Shown in pieces: positions 24,701 to 37,000 of a DNA stretch of 64,000 bases. Position 1 is the first letter of the stretch. Every line of letters starts with the position of its first letter. A model generated the notes under the pieces. The model ran no database searches and was not told the origin of the DNA. It saw nothing but the letters and a program-made list of their open reading frames with translations. Both the position numbers and the translations under genes were made by a program. The DNA comes from Tetmemena sp. SeJ-2015 (Eukaryota; Ciliophora; Spirotrichea; Sporadotrichida; Oxytrichidae): contig JAJKFJ010021190.1 in NCBI GenBank assembly GCA_027382625.1, positions 1 through 64,000 of the forward strand, in the 5' to 3' direction.

Positions 24701-27700
24701 ACTCTGTTATTGTTTCACTGATTAAAGTGAGAACTACGTTATTTTAAAACGAACTCCATCCTAAAGTACTGCAAGAGTTTACTTACAAATATTGTTCAGA
24801 ACATTAATATAAAGAGTTGAGAATGCAGTTGGAGCAAGTTGCAATATTAAATTTGTTTATTACTGCTACCTTATTTTTTATTGTCTGACCAATATACTTC
24901 TTATAGGCTGTTCCAAACATCAAAAGATAATCATATTCAAATATATAGAAATACATATTCATCAATTAATCTTAAATCATCTCCTATTGAGAAAAGCTAA
25001 TCATTTATTAACTATTTTATTAAGAACAAATCATTTTGTAAGTTTAGAAGGCGAAATTACTGTTTGATTGTTTGTTAATTTTGGTTAATTAGAATTCACT
25101 CACTGACGAACCAGCTGAAGTTAATAAAACCCTGACACTAAACTTATAATAAAAATCTTTTATCTTAATCTAATCCATATTATAAAGAGTTTATGAATAT
25201 TTCGGCCGACCTTTCTCCATAATCATTGAAATAAAAAGGAATAAATAAATGACGATTGTTTGAGTAGAGGAGTCCTTGGATGTAGTATTTGTTATTCGCA
25301 CTCACTCTTTTGGGTGAGCAAGCACTGAAATCAAATAAAAAAAAACTATTTATCCAATTTATTATCAGCAAAATTATTACATCCTATTTATTTTTAGTTT
25401 GTATAGTTTATTAATTTTAGATAGGGATTTAAGGAAATATTTTTTAAATATATAGTATTTTTTTGTATTTTTTTAAGAAATGCTTTATTATTGACTGTGA
25501 GAGTATAAGTTCCAGTATATACCTCAGAACTGCCAGCCACAAAAAATACGAGTGGGACTGTAGATCCCCAGCTAGAGAGTGACCTCGAGGGCACCAAGCA
25601 GCCTCTCACATAAACTAATATATTTTTGATTTGTATTTTATAAGAGACCAAGGATGAATCCATGGTTGAGCTCAATGCGGATATTGTATAGTAAACCTTG
25701 TTTTAGAAATGAAGATTAATAAATTCAGTTAATAGCTTATTTTATTTTTATGGTTCTTGATAAGTGGCAGGCCCTTACACAACTCCACTGATGGTAGCTG
25801 CTGCAGGAGTGGTCAAATCCATCTGCCAAATCATAGACCTTTTGTAAATTCAACATAAAATATGAAACAAAAAAATTACAAATTTTATTAAAATATTTCT
25901 TAATTAGTATAAGAAATAATGTAATGGTTTATCCCACTCCTATGAATTATCCGCCAATGAAAATTTTGTCTTAATAGCCAGAAACTGGTCTAACTTAAAT
26001 ATTGTCCATTCTCTACCCATTTCCAATAAAATTTATGTCCTAATTCTAATACTTCAAATAGTTAGAATTTAATGAGTTTAGAGTATTTTGGCGCATTAAT
26101 ATTTTTAGATAATATAATTCCTAAATTCTCAAATTAAAATTCTTTAGAATTATTGATTAGATATTGAGATCAATTTAAATCATATTCTAGTTATTCTACT
26201 TGAGTACATGAATGGTCTCTTGAATTTTTAAATGCTTTCTCTTTATTTATCTTTATAGAAAACTTTAAGAAATATTATCTGTTTTGTAATTATTTACGTT
26301 TAAAATTGAACTTTTATAATTTAAAATTTTCCGTAGAGATAGATCTGCGTCATGTCTAGAAAATTCATAAAAATGAACTTATTATGAAATCAATTGTTTC
26401 TTATTTACTTTATATAGTATATTTGAATTCATTGTTATATTTTCAAATTTGTTCTCAGTTTTTAATTTACGAGCAAATATTATCACTTTTTAAAGATCTT
26501 AATATTATCTTTTCAGCCCCGATTTTTCAAAAACTTTTGAGTTTGTTTCTGTAAAGCGTGAACTAACTAGGACGAAGCACTTGCCATCTGTTCTAATACT
26601 TGGTTCTGTAAGCTCTCCTTGTGGGCCAAGTATTGCTACAAAAAATTCAAAAAAAGGTAATTTACTTTATTAAATCCCACAATTATAGGAAGCGTTCTTG
26701 CAACATGCCAATTTTATATTAATTGAAGCTACTAAAGTTCAGTAAAATTAATTTAAAAAAAGTTGTACTTTCTATAAATAGCTGCTAGCCACTAGTGCAA
26801 AATTAGGGCTACACGGATAATAGTATGCTAGTTGTTTTACAGATAGTTGAGAACAAGATAATATTTAATAAAATTTTTGTTGAATTATAATTTGATAGGA
26901 GGGACTGCTGGTCTGGAAAATTGAAATTTAGAGATTGGAAATTGTGACTCCAGTAGTTGGCAGTATATTGTATACATCCTCCACCCAAAAAATTAAATAT
27001 AAATATCTTCCACAAAGCCATTTAATTAAGATATTACAAATAAGAAGGTAGGATTGCTGAGGATGGCAGCTATTCTACCATCGGGATAGGTCTAAGTTCT
27101 AGTCATGGCACAATCACTAAAATATCTAAAATCACTGGCTCCTTAATTAAATAATAATTTATCTTTTAAATTTTTTAATTGACAGCGTGGTAACTGTTCA
27201 GCCAAATTAAAGAGTCTTAAAAACTAATTTTAGCTAAATCTTAAACTAATGATAATTTATTTAAAGTAGATATATTCAAATAGAGCTAAATTAAGATTTT
27301 TATAAATGAAAATGTTCATAAAATATACTAGCCAGAGGAAATTATAATCAGTCATCTTCATTCCTAAAAAGGCAGAGCCAGGAAGTGACACTAAATCTTT
27401 ATCATCGGATCCCCCGCCTATTAAAAATGTTCCCATATCCAAAGACGCTTTAAAGCAAGTTGCAATTGTAGTTCCAGTGGTGCCTCCAATCACATTCGGA
27501 TAAACCGCCTGCTCACAAGCTACACCCTATCCTAATGCCATGTTTTGTTGGCACAGAAATATTAATTTTGTCTTAATATATTGAACCACCCTAAAATATT
27601 ATGATCAATTAAGATTGCCTTAAATTCGGTTCTTACAGTAGAAAAATAAATGCTGAAATTATTCCAGAGTGAAGAAAGAGCATCTTGCTCTCTAGTTTCA

Positions 27701-27722
27701 GATATTTTTGCGTTAAGACCAT
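15752..27722 (-). CDS. P2: large Cadg-like multi-pass membrane protein
   Basis: Reads from ATG 27720-27722 to TGA 15752-15754 with TAA/TAG as Gln. Exon 1 (27637-27722) encodes a hydrophobic N-terminus (MLFLHSGIISAFIFLL) typical of a signal peptide; the 46-bp intron follows. Blocks in protein order: VYPNVIGGTTGTTIATCF and LIGGGSDDKDLVSLPGSAFL (27340-27530); a RSMIWQMD block (25780-25840); YVRGCLVPSRSLSSWGSTV (25490-25670); ILSGVYIDISGSF (23585-23645); FIFNPSGASVGVYKITVVLS, the edge strand of a Cadg/Ig-like fold (20040-20140); and membrane spans around MEIFNEMCILGSSYLLFIFT (17150-17290). Short IESs at 17783, 19804, 20140, 20259 and 27200 restore frame. The family (large ciliate surface proteins) is recalled rather than searched; function is unknown. 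It is the most diverged of the three full copies. Confidence 0.7.
17783..17824 (-). other. IES, pointer TAG (P2, site 5)
   Basis: TAG (minus strand) repeats at 17825-17827 and 17783-17785. Removing one copy plus the insert (42 bp) gives ...FYNFQLASKLVARA, matching P3 and P4. Reading it as a GT-AG intron would break the frame. Confidence 0.75.
19804..19835 (-). other. IES, pointer AAGC (P2, site 4)
   Basis: Direct repeats of AAGC on the plus strand at 19804-19807 and 19836-19839. Removal of 32 bp restores AKAFTVRIQNIDSKG. P3 and P4 carry an IES at the same codon with pointer AAAGC. Confidence 0.8.
20140..20175 (-). other. IES, pointer TTTC (P2, site 3)
   Basis: GAAA (plus strand) repeats at 20140-20143 and 20176-20179. 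Removal of 36 bp joins ...NFI to SYADRNFIF in frame, as in P3 and P4. Confidence 0.7.
20259..20290 (-). other. IES, pointer AGATTA (P2, site 2)
   Basis: TAATCT (plus strand) repeats at 20259-20264 and 20291-20296. Removal of 32 bp gives AYRLPEYQD, identical to the junction in P3 and P4. Confidence 0.8.
27200..27329 (-). other. IES, pointer TGGCT (P2, site 1)
   Basis: AGCCA (plus strand) repeats at 27200-27204 and 27330-27334. Removal of 130 bp joins NFLWLNSYHAVNQK. The same Leu-Trp-Leu-Asn codons are interrupted in P3 and P4. Confidence 0.8.
27591..27636 (-). other. Spliceosomal intron 1 of P2
   Basis: 46 bp, donor GTAAGA, acceptor TTTTAG. It splits a Leu codon after an 86-nt first exon. 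Position, phase and length match the first introns of P3 (47 bp) and P4 (46 bp). Confidence 0.75.
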
Positions 27723-29395
27723 TTTATTATATATAAGATATCTCCATTCATCATCTTTTATTCATAAATGCTCCAATATGAAGGCCTTTTAAATCAATTT
27801 ATTAGGATAACCTAACTTTAACTATTTTTATTAAATATTATTTCACACCAAATAAATCTACCGAGCAATTCTAATCAAATTTATATTTTCTTACTCAAAG
27901 GCATATGCCGATTAGCTACTTGCTATATTTCACTTATGAATCTAATTATTTTATTTTACAAAAACTTATCGTATTTAACTTATTAACCAAATAGAGTAAT
28001 TTGTTTATTTAAAATATTTTTATTCCTCATTTTAACTTTCTATCAGATTTTTTCAATAGTTTCAACTTTCTCTAGCAACTTTAGGCCCTCCTTTTATGAA
28101 GTTTGCTTCTATTTTCTCCAAAATTTGCTCCTTATGATATCTTTAAGTTTCCAAAGAGCATTTCGTTAAGTCATTATAAAATATTTAAATTTATATTATA
28201 TTAGAGAATTTAATAAAAAGGAGAATTAAATTAAAACATAAATTAAATTGGAATCAAACAGTGGTAGTTGAAGAGTGTCGAATTTAAATAATTATTAGAA
28301 CATTCGATTCTTCATAAGATTCTAAGAACTTTATATCCTTGCAACTTTTGTACAGGAGAGATGAGCAAAGAGTTATAAGCGGCACAATTTCATTTAAAGC
28401 GATATTTATTCTTTTGGATTTTGCGCATGACATATCTCTCTGCTGATCAAGATTCTTCTTTAAACTTAAAAAGAGGGCTACTAGTATTTTGGTCAAGTAA
28501 ATAACGAAAATAAGATTATAGAGCTAGTTAAAAGAAATTTTTACACAGAAATAAAGGAAATCTTTTAAAAAGAGTCGTCTTAAATCAAAGAAATTATTGT
28601 CCCATAAATATGAGAGGTGTGAACTTATAAAAAAGTACACTTCGAGAAAATCGTTCAACTCTCCGATTGCTAAAAATAGCACAGCTTGAGACCAATACTC
28701 TAATTTTAATTTTTTAAATATATAACTTTTTAATGTTTTGTTTATGAATAGGGACTTTTAAATAGTTTTTAAATAACAAGGATTAGGAAGGGTATAGATT
28801 TCTTAATTGCTGTGAAACAAAGTCAATGAGTAATGAGCAAGTTATGGAATAGGCTCAAAGAATAGAGGGAAAAGTTAGAGTAGTTCATTAAAAATGTAAA
28901 ATATTAAGCTCTGCATATTTTTATAATTTGTTTTTGCATGACATTAGAAGGTCTACTTCACATTTGCGAATCAAAACGAGCTGATTGGTTTAGGACAAAA
29001 TAAAATTGGTTTAATCCAAAAATTTTCGATAACCTTCTACAATTTCAACTTCTCAGAAAATAAATCAGAAACAATCTAAAAAAGAAACTCCTCGCTTTGA
29101 TAATGTCAAAATTGATGATAGAAATGACAATTGAGAGCTTGGGAATTCACAAAAATATTTTTAATATAAGGTTTTTTTAAAAAATCTAGAGTGTCGGCAC
29201 AGACAATTGAATTACAAAACTGCAGATAAGATTCTAAAGTAATATATTTTTTAATTAATTCAAGTACATCATTATAAAATGATAAAGGACTAGACTCATT
29301 GATTCACTAATTAGAATCTATAAGTTCGAAATTAGATAATTGTGACGGAATAATTTTAAGCTTATGAATTTAACCTCAGAACTCTTAAGTCCTTG
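27723..29395. other. Intergenic between P2 and the charged-protein gene
   Basis: Two open stretches exist under the ciliate code, neither secure. A minus-strand hydrophobic frame runs from about 28710 down to TGA at 28254 (includes TKILVALFLSLKKNLDQQRD and EIVPLITLCSSLLYKSC). A plus-strand frame runs from ATG 28833 to TGA 29208 (begins MSKLWNRLKEQREKLEQ). Open frames of this length are expected by chance when TGA is the only stop. The rest is AT-rich with nothing recognised. Confidence 0.25.
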
Positions 29396-30839
29396 TCAAT
29401 CATCTTTTGCCTTTTGAATATCTCGCTCTCTTCTACTCGCCGCTCTCCTCTCTTTTTCCTCCTTGTTCTTTTTTATCTCTGCCTTTCTCGAGCATCTGGT
29501 ATTTGTGCTAAGAGCTCTCACTACCTCCAAAGCCTGTAGCTTGAGATGCTTTTAGTGTTCCAAAGCGCTACCCTCGGAGTTACCACTATTAAATGTAACA
29601 TTTTCAAATACTTACAGCCTCTTCCTCAGCTGCTTCCTCTCTCACATACTGAAGTCTGGATGATAAATCTCTTGCAGTTTTCTCCTTCGCATTATCCACT
29701 TTCATCAGGTTTAGGAGAGGCCTCAACTGCTTGGGTTCTTGTTCATTGCAAATATTTAAAATTTACACTCTCAAAAAAATTAAAAAGTTAAAACATTTTA
29801 TTGAATTCTTTAAAAATTCCTTAAATTATTAAAGTCTTTAACAATTAAATATTTGAAAAGTCTGACTATTATTTTTCAAATAATGCACAATCATATTTTT
29901 TAAATCTAAAAATCTTAACAAAAATTACTCTTTAGTCCATAAAAGAATCAAGGTTCATTATTATTTTGGTTATGATTGCTGCTGCCTCTCAGTTCTAGCA
30001 GCTGTTCCATGTCTCTCCTGCTGCTCTCTCCTCTGTCTCTTTCTGTCACCATTCTTATCACCTTTCCCCTCTTCAAACTCCGCTCTCTTTCTTTTCGCAC
30101 CAACTTAGCCTTCTTCAAGATTGTTTTGTAAAACTATTTATTTCATGCAAATTTTATTGCGATCAGATTGGTGCGCTTCACTCATCATGCTGCTTTGCTC
30201 ACTTCTTTAAATATGTTTTAATTCATTCATTTATTCAGTCCCAAAATTACTTTGATGATCTGCACTCTACTGCGCGTTGGACCTCTAGTCGAGCTCTCCA
30301 TCTCTCTTGTCAGTACCAAAGATTCCTTCGCCAGAGTTCACCACCACCTCATCCTAGAGAACTTCCTTAAATAAATATTTTTCCTAGCTGGTCTTCAAAA
30401 ACCAACTAAGTTCGCCAAAGCATCCATCATCCTACTTGAGAAGTTGAAGTAGGGCTCGTTTCAGTAAATATTTAAGCTCATACTATTATTAAATAATTTA
30501 TCGTTGCTCATCAGTGTCATCACTTCCTGAGAAGGGATCAATCTTGATCTCTCCCTCGCTGAAGTTGAAGTACGCATTCAACTTTCTGATTTGCTCCGTC
30601 TGATTGGCTTGGAAAGTTGGACTCATGACTGAAACATCATCTGTGGACTTGTCATGTGCATCTTCCTCTCCTTAGCCACCACCTGCTCTCATTGAGGGAT
30701 TAGATATTTAATCATTTTATCCAAAATAGAAATTAAAGTAAAAATGATTACTAATTTCTTTTTTCCCCAATACATCGCCAATGTGTAGAGTCTGCTCACC
30801 AATCTAAACTTTCGAATTTGAAATTCTGTTTTTGTTCAT
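29396..30839 (-). CDS. Highly charged, probably nuclear protein of unknown function
   Basis: Begins at ATG 30837-30839 (MNKNRISNSKVQIGEQTLHI) and can be followed through several minus-strand pieces to TGA 29396-29398. Pieces in order: an acidic/low-complexity part with SVMSPTFQANQTEQIRKLNA (30500-30700); EVVVNSGEGIFGTDKRDGEL (30240-30370); a very basic part, KGDKNGDRKRQRREQQERHG (29990-30110); EKTARDLSSRLQYVREEAAE (29600-29700); and a basic C-terminus, EIKKNKEEKERRAASRRERD (29400-29520). The basic clusters could act as nuclear localisation signals or RNA-binding patches. The base composition is less AT-rich than its neighbours, as for a well-expressed gene. The gaps between pieces are short and AT-rich and probably are IESs or introns; their borders were not resolved. 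No family recognised. Confidence 0.5.
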
Positions 30840-31059
30840 CCTTGCAGTAGTCCTATTTAATTTTAATTAGAGAAATATTTCCCTCTTATTTTAACAACTC
30901 CTGATATCGAGATAGAATATTTATTTTTAATATTAAAAATATACAACATAAGAATATTTATTTATCTTTAAGATGTATAATTAATTAATTATTATATTGA
31001 GCAAATGGAATTGGCTTGAAATAGTAAATAAAATTATCTAAAAATCTAAAAATCTATAT

Positions 31060-34000
31060 TCAAATAAATCCTAGTTCAATCTATCAAAAAAATTATCTTT
31101 ATTTATTTAATTAATCTTTTGGTTGATAGTTTATCTTAATTAGTCTGCAGTTTAAGACGAAGGTGGCTACTATTTGGAGCTTTATTCATTTATCACATAT
31201 AATTTGTATTTTATAAAATAAAATATATTTATTGTAAACATAGCACTAATCACAGTTTGCGTCTAAACTCTCAAATCCAGAATATTATATCACATTTTGG
31301 GCATTTTAATTATGTTTTCCAGCTTTTTGGGTGGATATATTCTTTCTAGGAACAATCTAACTTAGTGGATTTCTCTAATCTTCTCTTTCATAAAATACTA
31401 AATAAAAGTGTAGTTATTAAGTTCACCCTTAAGATATTTTTACAATTTAAAATTTTATTAGGTCATTTTATCATGCAAAATACTCCATAAAAGGCATAAT
31501 AATTAAATTAGGAAAAAGAGAGGAGGAGGATTATTATCAAATTTACCATATTAATTTTAAATAAAATAGTTTTTAAAATTTAATACAAATTCTGAATAAA
31601 AAGATTTATAAAATATTTTTACAAATTATAGACTTTAATTTCTTTTAGGAAAACTTTCTTTGGTTTCATTTTTTAACTCTTTATTTTAAATTGCGATTAA
31701 TTAAATTCAGAAGTAAAATCTTTTCCTTAATTTAGAATGTAATCCTATAATATATAATAAAAGTTCCAAAGCAAATCTCTCATTTAAAGCAAATTTAATT
31801 CTCTCCATATATTTATTAAACTTTCCTCGATTTTTCCCTACAAAGCGTTTTCGAAATATTCGATGGCCTAAATTTCTTTAATTGCCTTTTCCTTCTGAGT
31901 CTGAATTGCTTTGATCTATAGCCTAGCAAGTTCAGGTTGGATGAAAAAACCTGGTGGAAGCTCCTAAGCGTAGTGGGAATAGTCTTCACCACCGTTGAGG
32001 GTGTTTGTGAACTCTAACTTTGAAAAGGTGGTCATATCGAGAAGTTCATTGCATTTAATTTTGAAATATAAATAATTGACAGTTGATTCTGAGAACTCTC
32101 TGAGCAAAATAAAATGTAAGTAGTGTTTATAAGCTTCTACTTTCTTTTATTAAGTTTGATCTTCATCTGATTCTCCTCAAAATCTATGTTCTCTTAGCTA
32201 ACCACAAATATTGAGTTTTCACTCATTTGTTCAACTATAAAAGTTTACAGTCATTTTTGAATTATCAGCTTATATAAACTTGGCGCTAATAATTTCGCCT
32301 GCTAAAGAGAATTGCGTTTCTTGAAGAATTTGTCCTTTAATCTGGCATATGTACTCTTGATTTGAGGAATGGAGAGCTTTATTATTATTAGCAAGTTGAC
32401 GAGGAAGTTTCCCATAGTGAAGAGAATCATAAAGTAGCCTCCCACATCTTTCATGTAAGTGCTGTCCACAAAATCAGTGAACACAAAAAGCAGATAGCTG
32501 TTTCCCAAAATACACATTTCATTAAAGATCTCCATTTTATTTATATGAGGATCTTTGAATGGCTTTACTGTAATTTTATTATGATAAAGTTGATATATAA
32601 TAAAGTAATCAGGTACATCTAGTTTAAATATTATTTTGTAAAGTTGAAGAGGGACTGAATGATGTAAATTTGAATCTGCACTCCTGGATACTCCATTAGA
32701 TTATATTCTAAATTATTGAAATTTAAGATTAGATAAATGGCGTTGATACCAAATAAAAGCCTGCGGATAGTAAAGAAAGAATGAAAGGCAAGGGCAGAAT
32801 TGTTCTTGATTTTCAGCTCTGCAAAAAGAGAGCCATATTTGCTTATTTCACTAGGCTTATTGAGAACTTCTTTTCTCTTTATCAAAAGCATGTAGATGGC
32901 GAAGGGAGAAAGAATTACTATTGAACTGAATATGAACGAATATAAGGCACTCCTAATTTCAAATATTAGCTTTAAGATTTTCAATAAAAATAAAAGCACT
33001 AAAGCTCTGCCCATTAGTTTTGAAGCTTATCTATAAAAGAGAAAAAATTAAACACAATTCTAACTTACTAACTGCAAATTGTATATAGCTGTTACAGAAA
33101 AGTCAAGATATCCTTCTAAAATAAACCTCAAGATAATGTTAAAGTAAAGTAGAGACGATATTAAATTTATGAAGAGTTTTATAATTGATAAAATATTCTC
33201 TTCTCAACAGTCAAGATTCTATAATTGTGATCATTTGATTCGTTATTTACAAGCTAGATTTTGGAAAATATATGCTCAATATTTTCAGAACCGCAGATAT
33301 TCCAATAAAGATAAGTAGGCCCATAGAATACAAAAATATGCTGCCTAAATTTCTAATAGCAGTCTTTCCTTATATTCGTAAATAGTTAAGATCTTCCCAG
33401 AATAATTTAATTTTTAATTAGTGATTATAAATTTGAGCAAAGCAAAAGATATCCATCATTTAGAAGTTGTAGTTATCTTCAACATCATTCGGGTCAAATT
33501 AAAAGACCCCTTCTTCTATCTATTCACTTGGAAGTAAATCGAACTTTACTATGTCCAATAGCATAATTTATTATTATATAAGATACGCAATAATTTAGCA
33601 ACTAGAAGAATGCCATTACATTAGAAGGATACGCAAGTGAAAAAAGAGGCACGTTTACAATAAGCTATAGTGTATTTATCATACCCCAAAGCAATTGCAA
33701 AGAAGCAGATCTATGACAAATTGTAATCAAAGGAATCAAAATATTTACAGCAATATATTTAGTGCCATGTTTCCCATTATTATTGTATTCGTTGCTCCTG
33801 AAACTCCTGATCCTATATTACCTACTGCATCTAGCATAGAGTTAGATAAAAAAATAACGATTATTTAAATTAAATGACTACTGAGGAGGTATAGTAGCTA
33901 TTAAATCGCTTTTTTGATTCAAGTAAAGGCATAAATTAATATTTAATGGCCATTTTCTGAGCTGATAAACATAGAGCTCTTTTGAAATCTAAGGACTGCT

Positions 34001-37000
34001 TTATCTTTGACTTAAGACATTGAAACAGAGGATGGGTTTGGAAAAGAAAGTTTAAACTAAACTTTTTAAGGCAAGAGCTTTTAAACTGTCCACTCTAGTT
34101 CTGTTAGGTAATTGTTTTTTCCATTTTGAAAATATATCTGGATATTTGGTCTAATTAAGGCTGTGTTTAAAGCTTAGCTTTACTGGTAAGGAGAGGAAAA
34201 TAAAAGAGTGAGGATTCCCTTTGCGTCTATGTTCAGTATTCTAACTGTGAAAGCATATTCAAATTAAATCTTTTAAATTACGTAAAAAGCTTTAGCCTCT
34301 GAGATATTGATAGCTGCAAATCCAGGCGCAATACTATTCTCAAGATTATTCTCATCAAGGGGCTTTTCATTAACTGTCAGCGAAAACTATTTAAAAACTC
34401 TACTTCATCATTAAGATTATTTATAAAATTAATTATGAAATAATAGGAGTTAGAAGCTGGTAAAGGTTTTAATTTAATAAGAATAATTTAAATGTTTTCC
34501 TTAATCACTTAGCACAACAGTGAGCTAGTAAACTCCCACATCCGCACTACTTGGACTGAATATAAAGTTTCTATCAGTATAAGAAATCTATAATTTTAAA
34601 AATGAACATTTAAAAAATAAATGAAGCTTGGTAAAGGAGAGCTTGAGTCTAGGAAAGCAGCTGAAAACACTTTATTTTTCTCGGCGTCTTGGTACTCTGG
34701 CAATCTAAAATAAAATTAAATAATTCATACTTTTTTATCTATAGGCTGAACTGGATTCGGCATTTACACTTTAATCTGAGAGTTTCAAGACAAACTATGG
34801 AGCAGCATTTATCAAATTGGCATAAGGATCTACTATTTGCACTTGGAACTCAATCTTTTCTTTTAAATCGCATTGAAATATAAATATGAAGCATATTTAG
34901 ATAAATCCAAACCTTCGATTTAAGCTACTACTTAAATTATTATAATTTTAATAAAAATTGGATAAGTGCTTGCGCAAGTTGTCATAGTGCATGAGATTGT
35001 GAAAGTTCTCTCAATAGGATTAAATGAGATGAAATTAGGTAGGTTGCTACCATCACTAAGTGTTGAAGTATAAACAAAGGAACTTGCCGGGCAGTCTGAT
35101 TATTTAAACGAGGAAAATTTAATAATTTTAGCAGCATCTCCAATCTTGTAAACTTATAATTTATTCCTCATAATTTAATTTAAAATACTGCTTAAAGACT
35201 ATTGAATCCATAGTTTTTGCTTTAAAGATTTTGAAAAAATTATTGATAAATGAAAACTACATTAGAGATGGCACTGCCTGGATAAGATATTTTGCATATT
35301 GAGCCATCGTAGAAGAATATGTAAACATAGTTATAGCTGAACTTAGGAGCTTAATCATTGCAGTAAACTCTCCAAGCATACCATTTATTAGAGTAGTAAT
35401 AAGCTTAGTCTGGCTTTTTGGCGATTAGCTCCATTTTAGGTATATCGAAAGACATGAATTCATAATGATAAAAGTTATATATTTCTGCTCTTTAGTAAGC
35501 GCAAACTAATGGACCACAACCAGGCAATTTAATAATTGACTTACTAATTTTTAGGGGCTGAAGGTGTAAAGCCTCCAACATTAAATGCCTAAGAGTTCTT
35601 CTAGATATCAAATTTGTAGTAAACGCTAGATATAGCTCCTGTCTTTTATGGACTGTATAGTTCTTCATTGCCGCAACCTACCGCACTATCAATAAATTTT
35701 AATTATAGATTTCAATTATTTCAAACTAGGCAGGTAAGAAATCTGAAAAATAACTTGTTGGATAGCTCTCCCATTAATTGAAATGATTGCTTTGAATTCG
35801 TAAAAGGAATTGCATCCAGTATTCCCATGAAACACTCCCTAAAATTTCAAATTTTAGAAGGCTTATCCAGGCACGCTGTAATATTTTATAATTAGAACTA
35901 GAGTTTAATTTAAGTTGCATTTTTGCTATTTTTCATATAATTTTTCTATACTTTTTTATTGCCTCAACAGAATTTAATGAGCAATAATTCTTCGAAACTT
36001 TTTTAATTTTTTCTAGAAATTCATACAAAAAACTCTCAATATAATTTATGGTTAATTTTATGTAGAAAAATATTTAAAAATAATGTCTTGATTTTATAAA
36101 ATACTAAATAGAAATATTATAAGCTTCTAAACCATTCAAAGATAAATTAAATTAATTTTTTACAAGTATAAGAAACCAATTACAAATAGTATTTGATAGA
36201 AATAGAAGGAAAAGGAATAAAAAGGAGACAAAGCAGCGTAGTTGTATTTTTTAAATTATGTTTATTTCTTTCTTTTGTATTATACTTAACGATAAAATAT
36301 AAATTAATTAGATATGATATTAAATTATAAAAATATTTCAAAGGAGTCCAACCTATAATTAACCAAAAAATAAATCATTTGTAAATCTGTAATAGTATTG
36401 CTAACTTAAATATAAATAATTTGTATATATATTTTTTTATAATTAAATTTTAAAAAAGATAAAAAATAAGTATATAATTAGAGCATGATGAAATTTAACC
36501 TTACCTTATTAAAAAAGAATACTATTTTAAGATCAAAATCTTAAAATTAATCTTAAGAAAAAGTAGCATGCTTCCAGTATAAAATAAGTTTTAAATAATT
36601 TTTTAATCTCAAAAAAACTACTGCACTACATTATATTGATTTTTATAATTATTATTTATTAAAAAATAATATTGTAAGCTTTTTTTATATCACAAATTAA
36701 TCTTATCTTTATGTCAAATAGATCAAATATAATTTAATCTTTAATATAGTCGAAAATTAAGTGTGAGAATTGGAATTAAATTATAAATGAGAAGTTGTAA
36801 AATGTTGGCTGTTAGAATTTGAGCTACGTAGCTCAATATGGGATTTTAATATGAGTTTGATCTGCTGCCATCACGATGGGAGAGCTCTGCGAAGAGATAT
36901 TGATGTTGCAAATTCTTAATAAAGAAATGAGTAAATGAAAATTCTAATTTAATGGTAAATCGAATGGTAATTATTTCAACCCAAAAAAAACTCACACTTC

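Noticed and set aside
34250..34285. GT-AG intron at P3 site 4
   Set aside because: The GT is absent in P4 and P2 at the same place, whereas the AAAGC/AAGC repeats are present in all three.
34689..34883. Plus-strand 64-codon frame (repeated at 46598-46792)
   Set aside because: It is antisense to the conserved SSAYRLPEYQDAEKN coding segment and its IES; it recurs only because the DNA is duplicated.
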